From Phoenix dactylifera (lineage: Eukaryota > Streptophyta > Magnoliopsida > Arecales > Arecaceae), in contig NW_024067666.1 of the NCBI RefSeq assembly GCF_009389715.1, forward strand, positions 3,451,001 to 3,515,000: a stretch of 64,000 nucleotides of DNA. The letters are read 5' to 3'. The notes under the pieces are model-generated. The model saw only the letters and a list, made by a program, of their open reading frames with translations, had not been told where the DNA came from and searched no databases. Made by a program: the position numbers and the translations under genes. Position 1 is the stretch's first letter, and each line of letters opens with the position of its first letter. Below, in pieces: positions 12,663 to 27,000 of the stretch.

Positions 12663-13676
12663 ATGATGATAAGGTATTCACAAGAAAAAGAGCTTCCAGC
12701 TAAACAAGGTAGTGCTAGTGATGACAAAGCCCCAACCAGTACAAGACCATGGTCAGGACTAAAGGATTCAAGAATAGTACGAGTTTCCCGGGCATTTGGG
12801 GGAAAAGATCGCCATAGCAAAGTAAGCACTGTTAGAGGATTGAGGGATAGAAGAGTGAGGCTATCAGTCCCAACAGCAATTCAATTGTATGACCTTCAAG
12901 ATAGGTTGGGGCTTAACCAACCTAGCAAAGTCATCGATTGGCTGCTCAGTGCTGCTCATCATGAAATCGATAAGCTTCCTCCACTCCAAATGCCACCAGG
13001 AAATTTCATTCAATTCCCTCAATCATTGCAGATCTCTCATGAAGCAACTCCGCAGCAGGCCTCCTCTTCATGTGTAGAAAATCTCGAGTTCACAACTGTA
13101 AATGGAGCTCGGCCTTTAACTTTATTCTCTAGTAGGGAAAATCAGGAGGTTTTTGGTAATGAAGTTGTCATTGAAAACCTTGCAGCATTGTCTGAATCTA
13201 ATTATTGGCTTTCAGAAGTTCCACAAAAAGCCAAACAAAGGGAAGCACCGATCGAATCCAGCATCAAGAAAGGCAACAACATTAGAGGTAAGGGAACTGA
13301 AGATGCTATTGGCATACATTTTGCACAAGTTTCAGCTAATGACCCTCTCTCTAGACCTCATCATTCTTCACTGGGCTTGCTAAGTAGTGCCATGCCATAC
13401 ACTTCCTACTATCAGCGGGAGCCTACAAATTCTTATGTATCCAATCTAGGAATTCATTCAACTCCGGCGGAAGGCCCCCCAACCTCGAATCCATCATTGT
13501 TGTCTTTGACACCTCCTTCTCAGCTTGTATTTTGTCCACATGGAGCGATGCCATCAGTGTTTGACTTTGATACAAAACAGTTCAGTTATCTTCAAGCGGT
13601 CAGCTCAGCTTCACAGAATACTCCATTGAATCCAACGAGGACTTCCCAGCTGCGAGACCTTTCCAGTCAAAGATAG
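12663..13676 (+). CDS. TCP transcription factor, class II CIN type (TCP5/TCP13/TCP17-like), 337 aa
   Basis: The TCP DNA-binding and dimerisation domain occupies about residues 48-108. It has the basic region [20 protein letters not shown], helix [17 protein letters not shown], the loop LNQPSK and helix [15 protein letters not shown]. The flank [16 protein letters not shown] before the domain and KLPPLQ after it are typical of the TCP5/13/17 branch of CIN TCPs, nuclear regulators of leaf growth. No R-domain follows, which also fits this branch. I chose ATG 12663 because the open frame upstream begins at a splice acceptor (TTGCTTAG|GAG) and has no earlier ATG. The C-terminal two thirds are Ser/Pro/Gln-rich and low in structure, as usual. 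The coding sequence is in one exon. I saw no miR319 target-like site, as expected for this branch. The exact orthologue (TCP5 or TCP13) cannot be fixed by eye. Confidence 0.93.
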   Translation: MMIRYSQEKELPAKQGSASDDKAPTSTRPWSGLKDSRIVRVSRAFGGKDRHSKVSTVRGLRDRRVRLSVPTAIQLYDLQDRLGLNQPSKVIDWLLSAAHHEIDKLPPLQMPPGNFIQFPQSLQISHEATPQQASSSCVENLEFTTVNGARPLTLFSSRENQEVFGNEVVIENLAALSESNYWLSEVPQKAKQREAPIESSIKKGNNIRGKGTEDAIGIHFAQVSANDPLSRPHHSSLGLLSSAMPYTSYYQREPTNSYVSNLGIHSTPAEGPPTSNPSLLSLTPPSQLVFCPHGAMPSVFDFDTKQFSYLQAVSSASQNTPLNPTRTSQLRDLSSQR

Positions 13677-14381
13677 CTTTCAAGCGTAACCCCTCTGAAA
13701 GCCAAAATGGGAGCCAGCTTATAGTTAGAAAGAGAGCAGGCAGAGAGCTGCTAATGGATCAAATATAATTGCGCCTTTTCCGTGTGAAGAATTTGATTGG
13801 AAAGACGCAGTGAGTACGAGTCCTCTCAATTGCCAAAGTTTGTAAGTGTTGTAATGTGTTCCGTATACTCCATTTCATGGTTTCTCATGATATAACGGGG
13901 TGATGAATTTGCTTGCATAGAAAATCTGTTCTCTATTACAGTAGTATCATTTCTTTTACTCGGAGGTGTCAGGTGTGTATGTGGACACTCTTCAGTGAAA
14001 GCACATGTTTATTCCCCTCCATATGCATAATTAATTTTTCAATATTGTTGGAGTGTTCTTTCTTTGACAGAATTCCCCTGTGATTTAATTCTAACTCCGA
14101 AGTTCCGTCGCCCAGGGCAAGGTGGCATGAATCTCTACCATTGTATCAAGGAAAGTGCTGTATTCATAGGTACTGCAGGAACTCTTTATAACTAACTACA
14201 GGTGCATATACATTACCATGTAAACTAGCTTTAGCTGCGGTGCATTAATTTGCATACATCCATTATCATCCACAGATTATATCCTTGTCTAAGAAAACTT
14301 TTCTTGAACTTTATCAGCTTTTATGAGAATAAATAAAAGCTAATAAAGGACAGAGGGAAGTTCTCCTTTCTTTCTGCAAAC

Positions 14382-14412
<31 letters not shown>

Positions 14413-17400
14413 TGACAGTCATTATAGTTAGTAACATCGTTAAAAGCATCATCATCCGCAAGGTTTTGGAACATGGGAAGAGATGGCGCAAATAGTGGGA
14501 GATCGATCTGAGACTGAAAGGAGATCAGCATGGAGCAATGGCTAAATTTGTTTTGTTTCTGCTGATATTTTGCCCTTGTTTTAATAGGACAGAGAGAGGA
14601 AATTGTAGTAATCGTCATGCCTGCGTGAGATCCAAGAAAATAAAAGATCTCTGTTGTGGCATGGAAAGTGGACAGATTTTTAGACTGCAAACAGGTGCGG
14701 TCCCATCCATAAAAGCTACATGCATAGGCCTGCTGAGGTTTGCATGGCCGGTGGTCCTCTTCTTTCACAGGGACTAGTCGTTCTCACGTGGTCCCCATGA
14801 TAGTTTTCTTCTTTATCTCCTTGCATTCTCCTTGAAGTCTATATTGTGGGCTATGATCAGCAGTATACTCTAGAATAAACTATGAGCAGTTTAGTCTAAA
14901 GGATCCAATAAACTGTGCGTGGTGTCATGATCAGGACTGGTCGAACCTGAAATGTTGGACAACACCTCATGGAAAAGCCATAAGACCATGACATATATTT
15001 AGCCTTGGCTGGACCTAAGAATGAGTTTTGCTGGTTGATAACTTGAACACCACAAATGGAGTGTCTTTTAGCCATCCCTTCTCTTCTTCCTCCATTTCCC
15101 TCGGCAAACGTTCAGGTTGGTGGTCTTTATGTTCCATCAGGCTCAAACTAGTGTTTATGAGGGTTATACCATTTCTATCTCCCTGAACCTTAAGCTGCTG
15201 CTTGCTTGCACTTACTGAACCTGTTAATATATATCACATGTTGCAAGATTTCAGGGACCAATGTCTGGACTTGTTCTATCAGAATATAGGATTCCTTCAA
15301 ATATTTGTGTGCAATGGAAATGATCTATGCTCGAACACACACTTCATGAGTGGTTATTGATGTGTTAAAATACATAAGGGAAAAAAAACTTTGGAAGAAC
15401 AGAAGCCAGTTAATCGTATATAAATTATATTGATCTAGAAGGACCTAATTAACTTTGTGCACCAACAATAGCAATATAAAAAGGAACACAGGAAGCTCTT
15501 AGTACAAGTAAAAATTTATGATATGAATCGCTTTTAATGATATTTTACATAAGCTATTCCTAGAAGCAAGGCTTATGATATTTTAAAATAGAGTGTATAA
15601 GAACAAACAGATATAGAAGGATCAAAAACGTGCAAACAAATTAATATTTCGATTGGGATTTTTTTTTTTGCTTTTATTTAGTTCAATCATAACACTGGAA
15701 CTAAAAGTAATGTAGAAGGAGCGAGATTATTCTTATATTTCTTAATATGGATTATTTTAAAAGAGAGATGAAATTTAGATGAAATAGCCACGAGAAGCCA
15801 CAGCATATCTATAGAATGAAAGAAATTATGAAGATGGATGTATTTACCTTGCTAAAGAATTGAGAAGTATGATAAGATAGACATTCTGCTAAACTGAATA
15901 ACTACAAGATCATCATATTTCAATCAGAAATTCTTGAGATGAAGGAAGTAAAAGAGAATTTACTAGTCTAGATTGTAATCAGAGGAAATAAAAGCGTATC
16001 GCATTCTTTAAAAAAATTATAGCATCAATCTAGCCTAAAATCCATAATTTTGTCCAACAAACAGGTAATTAAGTTCCACATATCAGATAGTCAGCTAACT
16101 AAGTTTGCTTAAAGGAAAGAATATTTACGAGACAAATAAGTAAAGCCAAAATAGCATGTCATGTCATTGTCTTGAAAGAATATAGCTATAGGTTACACTA
16201 TGCAAATAAAGCTTCAAAACAAAGGAAAAATGAACATATTTACTAACTCTGACCCTGATTATTGTCAAAGTCATTCCGGCAGTTATTAGAATTATCGAGG
16301 ACTAGATTAGCAACCTAGTGTGCCCGTGCATAAATTTATATGATTTTTGTTCTAAAGTAATAGGGATTGCTGTGCCAATCAGAGATTTAATTCAATTATG
16401 TTCCCAAAATAATGGATGTATATTCATTTTTAAATAAAAAATATTGCTAACTCAAAATTTAAAGCTACTACCAAGCAAGAATGTGCGATGTACTAATAGA
16501 TAGGATTTGATTTTAAAAAATATTTTGTATGTTTTAGTTTTAGAAGCAATTCACAACCTTTCCATATTTTCATCAAATCATTTTTGTCCAAATCGGTTTT
16601 AACAAGTAGTTATTTTTTAGTAGAATTTGATATGGAGAAATTCATCTTTTTGTTAGGTTAGATTTTAAAAGGAATTTAAAATCTTTCCATATTTTCTTTT
16701 GAAACCTCCAAAATTAATAAGAGGGAACAAGTTACATATTATTGAAAAGCAAGAGGGCATTTTTGATATGAAAAATGGTACTCGGAATTAATCAAGAGAA
16801 AATATTTTATCATTTTGAAATCATTTTTATGTATAGTATAGATCAATACTTTCGATCACAAACTTCTTATTTCCATCTTATTTAATCTTTAATCATCTAA
16901 AAACTTTAATTTTATCTGACTTTCTCTAGAGATATTTTGGTCAAAATCTTTCTTAAATCCCAGTTGGGCTCTCCTGATTGAAAACCATGGATATGCTCTT
17001 AGATCAAACTCCTTTCTTAAATCTTTGTTGGCCTTTCTTACTTTAAAAATCCGTACAATCTATTTATGACTAAAACTCCTCTTAATAATTATTTTTTTCC
17101 TTAAGAAACACTCACTAGAGATCTCCTATATAAAAACCAAATATTTAAATTTAAACATCCACTGGAAATGATGATTTGTCAAAGGAAACGTCAACTATTC
17201 TAACATCATCATTGACTCAAAGTTTTATCTTCTATTTCTCCTATAATTTTTGTTCAATTTACTTAAGTAAAAACCAAGGAGTCAGTAGAAAAGGAGAGAA
17301 AATAGAACCAACTATTTTACCCTTAGAGATTCTATAAGATTGGATTGTTTTTAAGTCCATCTATTCATACTGTAAGATTTAAGTATCTCTCCCTCTCTCA

Positions 17401-18930
17401 TGTATATGCACTAGTTACAAAGTGTAGGAATAACATTTTCAACATGAATGAAAGATCAAGGGGATCTCATGTTTTTGCGAAGTTAGATGGTAGTGAGAAT
17501 ACAAGGCTTTCACTAGCCACGGGTATCACCTAGCGTAATTGGAGGCTTTGATTATGCAACTCTAAGATAAATATTTTTTTTAGAGATACACGGCATCTTG
17601 CTTGAGATGGTCACACATCTTGAGACGGGCTAGACAACATTATTTGTTCATCGGCTCTGAACCATCAACTTTGACACATCTTGCTCTTGAGAGTTGAGAG
17701 GTCTTAAACTGCAGTGCAACGTTTGACACATTTCTAACTTTCTTTCTAATCAACATTTGGACTATTCAACTATGCATGCTTGAGAGAGGTGTATTTATTT
17801 TTGATTTCATGTTGAATATGATTATTTTTTTTAATGAGAAAAAGGAGGTTGAAAGCCACCTAATGTTATTTATAAAGTAATGAAGGGAAGAAGTATACAC
17901 AAGAGCAAAGGTAGAGAGAAGGAACGTACAACAAAAGACTTTAAGATGTATATCGAGAAACGGTGACTTGGTCGTAGCATCTGCTCTTTCTCAAAAATTT
18001 ACAAGGTATCGATTTGGCATATGTTGAGGAGACATTCCAGAGAAAAATTTCAGCATCTATTGGAACAGGAGAAGAGTTTCAGCAATTTGAATAAAGTATT
18101 TTAGATTAGTATCCATTTAAAATAAATATGGATGCTAATCTTGATATCCTTTTAATATCCATATCCAGATTCATATCCTTTAAAAATATATAGATATAGA
18201 TATGGATATATCAATATTCAATCCGTTTTCAACCTTAATCGCCCAAGACCTTTGCGCCAATATAATAGCAAAGGATAAAACACTCAAAAATAATTTGGCC
18301 TCTTATGCACAATTTCTACTATAGATAAATGAAAATCTGAAAAAATGAAGGCTCCAATCAACCATCATCATGTGCACCAGGTAAATAACGTGACACACAA
18401 TCAACCAATTATATAGTTATTGCAAAATGTTCATTGTCAATGAGCATATAAAATACATACTTCTAGCCCATTTATGCATCATAAACTTTAGTTCATTTGA
18501 AAGATTATATCCTGAATGCTATAATTTTATTTTTTTTTATTTATAAGGGAATGGATGCTATACATATTATGCTATAAGATCATATTTTGGATGGTATACC
18601 AGAGTTATAAAATATAATAATTGGGCATACACAAATCTCAAAGTTATATACGGAGTAGACCCGTCTTTGTGGTTATTATTGTTGGGATGGAAATCATTAT
18701 TTAAAAATATTAGTTATTACATATTTATTCTTAAAAATTATTATTAGCACACACATATATATATATATTAAATTATTTTATTTTTAATAATGCCTCTCCA
18801 ATTAGATTTTTGACATGTTCATAAAATGACTATTTTAATTTTATACTTAAAATATTTATTTATTAAAACTGCCAATGAAAATCTAATAAAATAAATATTA
18901 TTGTAAAAATAAGATGATTAGTGTGGGTAT
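13677..18930. other. AT-rich intergenic spacer
   Basis: The TCP 3' UTR is followed by about 5 kb of low-GC DNA with no supported gene. There is a CT microsatellite at 14385-14412. An open frame on the minus strand across 14340-14768 translates the CT tract as an Arg/Glu run and shows no family resemblance. Around 18100-18220 there is a low-complexity block of ATATCC/GGATAT words. I see nothing else of note. Confidence 0.5.
14385..14412. repeat. (CT)n microsatellite
   Basis: An uninterrupted CT dinucleotide run of about 28 bp. Confidence 0.95.
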
Positions 18931-18935
18931 AGATA

Positions 18936-18938
<3 letters not shown>

Positions 18939-19026
<88 letters not shown>
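18939..19026. repeat. (TA)44 microsatellite just upstream of ASNSD1
   Basis: About 88 bp of perfect TA dinucleotides end about 125 bp before the ASNSD1 start codon at 19152. It therefore lies in the core promoter or 5' leader. Confidence 0.97.
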
Positions 19027-19031
<5 letters not shown>

Positions 19032-19151
19032 AAACATGAGAGAACTCAAAGAAAGCGCGGGTAGAAAGGAAGCCAAATCCTTTTTTAGGTTTCGAGCTCC
19101 TCGCGCCGCCTCCCTCTTGCCCTCTGGCGCTGGAGGTCGAGATCAGAGAGG

Positions 19152-21029
19152 ATGTGCGGCATCGCTCTGATTCTCTCGGGAGCTCGTATTGTTGGATTCG
19201 ATCTTTATAGAGAAACCCACGGATCACCACCTCCCGGTACCGAAGCGGTGCGGATCTCTCTTGCGTCGAGTTTTGTTTCTCCATTTATGATTCAGTTTGC
19301 TTGTTGTTGGCTTCGAGTTTTTTTGATCCAAATGGTTGTTTGTAGATTCTAAATTTCCTTCTGGTGACTTCAAAGGTCTTAGTTTAAGGTGTTGAATGCC
19401 TGCGAAAAGATTAGGCTAAATTTGCAAAGTAAAAAGCTTTGCGAGAACGACTTTAATGTGCTAGAGTGGTCCCTATGACATAAAAATCCGTCAATTAGGT
19501 AGTTGAGTGTTTGGACTGAGAGTTAACAGGAGTCTTGGTTGGAGCTGTAGAAGCCTCAAGCTTGGAAACAATGGATTGATTACTTAGCGAACTAAAGCTG
19601 CTTTTTTATTCTCTCTCAAGGGAGTAGCTTTAGTTAATCAGGGAAGGGGCTTGGCCATAAATTGATATAATTTTTGATATAAGTTTACTTCCTCAGAATC
19701 CGTGTGTTTAGAATCTAAATCGGAGATGCCTTGGGCTTATTGTCCAACTCTGGAGCTGAGTTAGACTGCATGGAGGCGCTAAATATCTACTTTTTGATCT
19801 TGTAAACTTTTGTTGATGATGACACGTGCATTTCTTTTGTCATGGAAAACAAGGTAGGCGTAGTTAAGTTACATTTGATGCTAGAAACTGAAATTGATGA
19901 GGGGGCTTATAGTGCAGAAATTGATGAGAGTGCCAGATTTAGTAATTTCAAGTGTATAGTTAAATGTATTGATTGCTATGATTTGTAGTCAACTTAGCTT
20001 ACTCTAAGCGACTTAGATTATGCAGGTGTATCAGCCAGATCTTTCAGTAGGTGATCTTAAAGTTGCTTTGAGAAGAAGAGGACCCAATGAACTGAGTATC
20101 AGAAAGGTCTTCCTTCAGTTAAGAACAACAGTTTCTGTTGAAAAGGATGGTAGGTATCTCCCTTCAACATGAAAACAGAATGTTTTAGAGTCAAGCTGTT
20201 TGCCACCTGCTATTGTTTTGTTAAACATATTTGGTTTTGAGGTCTATATCTGAATTAACCTTCACATTACAGATGATGAAAAGGATAAGCAAGAAAATTC
20301 ATGTTTGTGGTTAGAAGAAACCGTGAAGTATTGCATCAGTTCAATGTCAGGAGCTGTTGATACAAAAGATGGCGTAACAACAGAATCTATTGCCGAACTA
20401 GATTTCCTTGGTGCGACATTACAACTTAGAGGAATAAGTCCTGCTTTTCAGCCACTGGTGGATGTTTCTGGAAATATTCTTGTTTTTAATGGTATTTCTT
20501 TAGTCCTTTGTCAATTTAGTTTTACATGATTGTAAATCAAATGACATTTAGTTGCCATTTGTATGGTTTAGTTTTGTGTTCTCAGTACAATTATCTTTGT
20601 CCCCCTTCCCTCCCTGATTCCTTTTCCAATGTCTTGTTCTCAGTACACTTATATGTGTCCACCTTCCCTCCCCGACTCCTTTTCCAATGTCTTGTTGGTG
20701 CTAAGTACTTACTCTATATTAGGCCATGGATCACGTTTCTAGTGGCATATTTAGGAAAAATTGGAAACTTTTTTAATCCACCACCTTTAGAGAACATATA
20801 TAGAATGTAAGATGGTGTAAATTCTTGTTTGGATCCATCACAATTTGATGCAAATTTCTGCTTTCCTAGTTTCTTGTTGAGATCTATGCTGATATGTTTT
20901 CTTATTGGATCAGTTGGTACTTTCACTGAAACAGGAAAACAATATCTTGTGAAGATTTTTATCATTGTTGAGTAACTTGAGTTGTATTACCTATTTGAAA
21001 CTTAACCAATAGGTTAAATCGATGTATCG

Positions 21030-21092
<63 letters not shown>

Positions 21093-24000
21093 ATGCAGTA
21101 TGACAATCACTGTTAGGGTATTTTGGTCCATCATCTTTCTTTATTAGGGGTTCTTTTGTACTGCTGTCTGTTCTTGAGAAGACAAATTTCTTGTGACGAA
21201 TCTCATGCAACTACTCCAGTTACATTTATCTTAGTTATTGCTGATAATCATTAGATCAGTTCCCTCTTTGTTTCATGCTTCATATGTTAATTTTTTCCAA
21301 ACAAGCACTCAGGATGTTTTGATTGTGGAATTGTGTTCGAAAGGTGAAATATTTGGGGGACTTCAAGTTGATGTTGATAGCAGTGATTCTGAAACTCTTT
21401 TGCATGCACTGGAACGTTGTTGTTCCTGTGACAGTGAACTTGGAAAAGCTTGTTCTTGCATTCAGAATGGAGAGAAAACTGTTCCTGACATTCTTTCAAC
21501 AATCAGAGGGCCATGGGCTTTGATATATTGGCAGGTAGTTTTAGTCTATGTTGATTATTAGTATAATTCATTTGTAAATGTTGGTAGATCTCTTTCTTGG
21601 ATATTATTTATGTAATTTAGTTGGGATATAATTGAAAGTGCTATTTTTGCATCTTTCAAATTTCTATTTCTCAGAAAAAGTCAAAAACTTTATGGTTCGG
21701 TCGAGATGCTTTTGGGAGGAGAAGCCTTCTTGTTCACTGGCCAACATCTGATGAGCCACAATTTGTTCTATCTTCTGTATCACCAGCTTCACCTTTCAGA
21801 AAGGATTCAGGTAGATAAATTTTTAGTCGAGGTTTTCATGCATCTCTGAATATACTGCTTAATTTTGTTCATTGATGATTTACTTGTATTGTGAATGGAT
21901 GCAAATTACTTTGTTTTGGCTATATCACGTCTGACATTAGATAGCCTCAGCTAGCTGATATTTGAGTTCATATAATGTTACCTATATAAATTTTGGTAAT
22001 TCATATGTAAGTTGGTCATTTGTCTTCAATTTCTCTACTTTTATATTTCCTTTCTTATGAAATCAACTGAATCTATCAAATTCCGTTCCACCAGATTTTT
22101 TTTTCTTCATTTCAATGTTTTTGCTTTCTTTTCCGGGGGTGAGACTCACTCTGTTGATTCAGTATTGAAATTTACTCTTACATATATTTGATATGTGATT
22201 ACCTGCATCACTTTCGTTGTTTGAAACTTTTCACTAAACTGCCTGTGTTCAATTTATGCAGGTTCCACCTCAGCAACTGATGGCTTTGAACCTGGGATAG
22301 ATTCCAATGTTGCATCTACAGCATGCAGACTTTGTAACTGGGAGGAGCTTCCTTGTGGGATATACAGTGTCCACTTAAAAGCCCAAAAAGCCATCGAGCA
22401 GTGTGTAAGGGAAAAATTGGTTGGTGAAGTCAGAAAACATGAATGGAGCAATCTCTTGTTAAATGAACTGATTAAATGGGAGAGGACCTTTCTGGATCCC
22501 AGTGTGGAAGAGTTCTCCACAATCGGTCTCCCACTTCAAATGGAGCAACTTGCCTTGCTTTCAAAAGCTTCAGATGGAATGCATCATGATATAGCTGATC
22601 TCAAGGGACTTACGGTGAAACAGGCAAATTTCCAATCAGATATTGCTCATTCCTTGATGAATAATCTCAGACCAGGTCAAGCAATGAGAAATAATGTGTT
22701 ATATTTACTATAGGATTTTCTAGGTGTTCTGCTGAAAAGTTTCAGAACATAGTTAATGTTAATGCAGGGTATACTCAGCCTGCAGAGAAGGTGCTCATTT
22801 CACTAAGAGAATCTGTGATGCGGCGAACTACTCTAGACACAATCTATCAGGTATAATATTTCTGCTTGTTTATGAAGCAATTTGCATAGGTTGCTTGTGC
22901 ATCATTCTTATTTTTCTTCTTAATCTTTTGTAACAATGTAAACAACAAACATTAGCTAATAGGAGAAATAAATAATGACATCAGCTGTTACCTCTGCCAA
23001 AAATATGTTAGATTTTTTTATGTGTTCTATAGTGATATTATTTTCAAATCAAAGTTTTGCTGATCAGGATAGCCATATATGATATTCAGATGTATATTCA
23101 AACTACCACAACTGCTCCTAAATTCAGTCAAAAGTGCTGTCCTGATCTTATACCTGAAGAAGCAAATGCATAAAGGTCAACTATTTTGATCTGAAACATG
23201 TAATATAGAGATGCCCTTTAAAGCAAAGGAAAGGGAAGAAGTGATGGAGATCGAGAATTTGTCATGGTGCATTGAAGGGCTGTAACATGGGATTTTTCTT
23301 ATATGTAATTGTGGTTATCGATTTTCTCTTTTTTTTCTGTTTATTTCCAGTTATTTTTTGTTATTAGTAGGTCTTTTGAAATCAAAAGCTGAGATTACAA
23401 GTACTCATATTTTAATTGTTATCTTGATGAGGCCTATTTATTAGGGGCAGTTTTGAAATTTTAACAATCAAATTAGGGTTTCTGTTTTGTTATAAAAAGG
23501 GATTCTTAGGGTTTTATGTTATCGGATTTTATGCAGATTGTGACTGAAAGAATGGAATCTTTGGTTTCTTTACTCTTATTGTATGATTCTGCAATGAAGG
23601 TGTAAGACCTTCAAATCCCAGGTGTGATTTCTAGGTCCTAGAGCGACATGGTAGTAACCATCCAATTTTGCCTCCAATTTTGCTTCTGTTTATTTTCTGT
23701 GGCCTGGTTATTCTATCACTTATATGAACTAACCTGCAGCAGAACTATGCAAGACCCTCATAGCCTGCGGACCTAACAACATGGAAAGCTATTCCTTTGT
23801 TATTGTGCTATCATTAGCCATCAGTGGAAGGGAATCATCTACCTGTCAGGGTCTATTTTCAGGTCATATCAGGTCTGTTGTCACAGTAGACCATGTCCTA
23901 GTATTGCATTGAGCCTAACAGCCTTCCATCGCAGCCCATGTTTGATCCCTGCAAGCTCTAATGTTGCTGCCCCTAACACCACCCATTTTCTCAGATCTGT

Positions 24001-27000
24001 AGTGCTGCAGAATCAAATGTACTGTTATAATCTTTGTTACTTCTCCTTGAATCTATCCTTATACTCCACCAACAAACCCCTCTTTCTAGCCAAAAATATA
24101 GCTTATTGCTTTGCTATATTTAAAACCCTATAGTTACTGCTAAGATGGAATTTCCAACAACCTATAGCTTTAATCCTTGCTTCCTAGTGCTGAAGAGAAA
24201 AGGCAAAAAGAAGAGGATGAATAGAGAGAGTATCAAAATGACTTAAAATGTGGTCAAGTACCATTTTTGTTGAGTGCTGTTAATTTAACACATGCACTGG
24301 ATAAAGCAGCAATGTGACTGCAGGACTGAGATTGTGAATGATAGATATTCATTTATGACTTAACACAGACTGATAGGGTGAGCTGTTGAAGTCAGAAATG
24401 TGCTCAAGTGGAAGCAGATGTTGGTGCTCTTGAATATCCAACAGTTGTCCCGTTTTATGGGTGCTACTTGCTTATTTGATTCCCTGGCTAATTCAGGAAA
24501 ATTCTACTAGCATTATTGTGATGCCACATAATTCATAAACCCAATTCATTTACTTGGATAACTTTGTTTAGAATTTATTATGCAATTTCCATTGTTGATA
24601 AAACAGAACATATTATGCATCTGTTGGCTTGCTAACTGAAATCGACATTTTTGCAGTTAATTTAGTGATGCTGACTGAGCTTATTACATGGAATAAACTT
24701 GCAGACAGCTTTACATGAAGGGAAAGAAGAGGAATTGGCCCCTATAGCACTTCTGTTTTCTGGTGGCTTAGATTCTATGATACTTGCAGTATTATTAGAT
24801 CAATGTCTTCATCAGAAATGTAAGTTTGAAATCTGACCATCTGTCATCTGCAATCCATGCAAACCATATTTCTCCTCTATCTTCTAGAACCATGATTGCA
24901 TATGTGGTCTGTTTTTTTTATTTCTGTAAAACTATGGCTGTTATTTTTTTCCAATTTTGCACTAGAAGAAATTAAAAGTATAGGAGTATAGGTTTGGTAA
25001 ACAATGGTAGCTTTTACCATAGCTTATACAGCAGACAAATGAAAGGATTTATTGCACATGCCCAGTTAGAATCAAGCTTAAGACTTTTGCTAGCTCAATT
25101 AAGCAAAGGCAAAGTTCACCTTGACAAATATGTAAGGCTACTCATTTCACATGAGATTGGAGTAATATCACAAAGGGAATCAACAAGATGATTGGTGCAT
25201 AGATCATTTTTAGTGAGAGGCAGGGCATTTTCTCTTTTGTATCTCTTTTATAACAAAACAAGCATAGACTGTGTTACAAAGTTCTTTCTGAAATCTTCTT
25301 ATACTAAAGAATGTTTTTTAATTAATCAATTTTCTTTTGTACACTTGTAGTTCACAACATTGCAATCAGCACACCAACCTTTATTGATATGATTACCTTA
25401 CTTGAAAGTCGGAGACGACACCTAGAAGTGGTGTTCTGAATCTCCAGAACACATGCTAGGGAGGTCACTAGAGCATATACAATTTGTTAATGTGCTACTG
25501 CTTCATCCGGAAAAACACTGTGTAATCCCTTCTACTAAAGTTGTTTTTGGTTGCTTAGATCTGATAGAAGAAAAGAAACTAAATCACCTATTTTCTGTAG
25601 TTTCTGTGGTGTGGATAATAGAACAGAAAAGAGTGAAGAAGAAAATTGTGACCAGTATTATCTCCTGCATGCTCTTTTTTTTTTTTATTCTCGAAAGGCA
25701 TCCAACTTCTTGAATACGCATAATTACCGCCATTGCCATTCACCACCACTATTTCTTCCAACTTTGCCATGCACCATTATTGCCCCTCCACACCTCCCTC
25801 CCCCCCACCCACCAGCACAATTCCTGCTAGCATCATCACCATTGTTTCTGCCAGAACCACCACCACCATCAAACCACAGTCGACATAATTATCTTTCCTT
25901 TTCTCTCTTTTAATGCTAAGTCTATATTTCTTTTTGTTTTATTATTTTCGGATTTTCTTTAATATTTTCTCTTTTCCTCCTTTCCTATGCAACCAAACAC
26001 AGCTGTTAACTAAAATAAATGTGTAATTGCTGGATAATGTGTTTCTCAACAATCAATCATTTTACAGGGAAAATTTCTAGGAAACATATTTGTTTTGGCT
26101 TGTCTGATATAAGAAGCACATGGGCAACACATAAGGAAACACCTGACAGCCTGTTGGCATAGTAATGGAAAACATTACATTGTTATAAGAAGGAACGCGA
26201 AACTATTGGAAATAGTTTTCAAGCAGTATGTTACAAGTTCCCCATGTGTGTTTGATGCGCTTCAGATGCCGACTGTGGGATCAACTTTATTACCTCCAAT
26301 TCATTTCATGTACTTGCACATGTTTCTCTGAGTGTGGAGGATTATTCAAAATTCTAGATATAACTAAAGTTTGCTTCAGTTTTGGATTTTCATTCAAATG
26401 ACTTTTCCGGGGGTGCAGTTATGATAACATCATGGCAAGGCATGGGTTTTTTTTCTACTTATTCTCTCTTTTCCAATTTCTTCTCCAAACATCTTAGATC
26501 CATCAATTTGAAAGAACAGGAAAACTATGCAAATTTTTGTACGTGCTGTCTTTTTGTCAATTCAGGAAGTTTGATGTTGGCTGATGTAATATGTTTTGGC
26601 AGACACGGTAGATTTGCTAAATGTAAGCTTTGATGGCCAGCTTGCTCCAGATAGAGTTTCTGCAAGGATGGGCCTAAGAGAACTTCAAAAGATTGCTCCA
26701 TGTAGGAGGTACTGATGCATCTTGTTTTCTAGCTAAACCTTCAAACTTTCATATCACTGGAAGTTCATAAGTTTTACTATTTTACAATTTTAGTGATAAT
26801 TATTTTAGAAGGCATTGCTGAACAGAATGCATTCTTTGGTGATCTTGACCAAAAGGTTAGGCAGATATTTTATATATTGTTTCTGCCATCCTACTGTGGT
26901 CCTGATGTGATAAATTTATGATGTAGGACAGTTGAGGGAAGAAACCTTGTTAGGGTTTAGGAGGAGGACCGAAATCTATGAGTTGCCAGAATTTCAAGTT

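Noticed and set aside
14340..14768. 142-codon minus-strand frame with Arg/Glu run
   Set aside because: The Arg/Glu run is the CT microsatellite read as codons, and the rest has no family resemblance.
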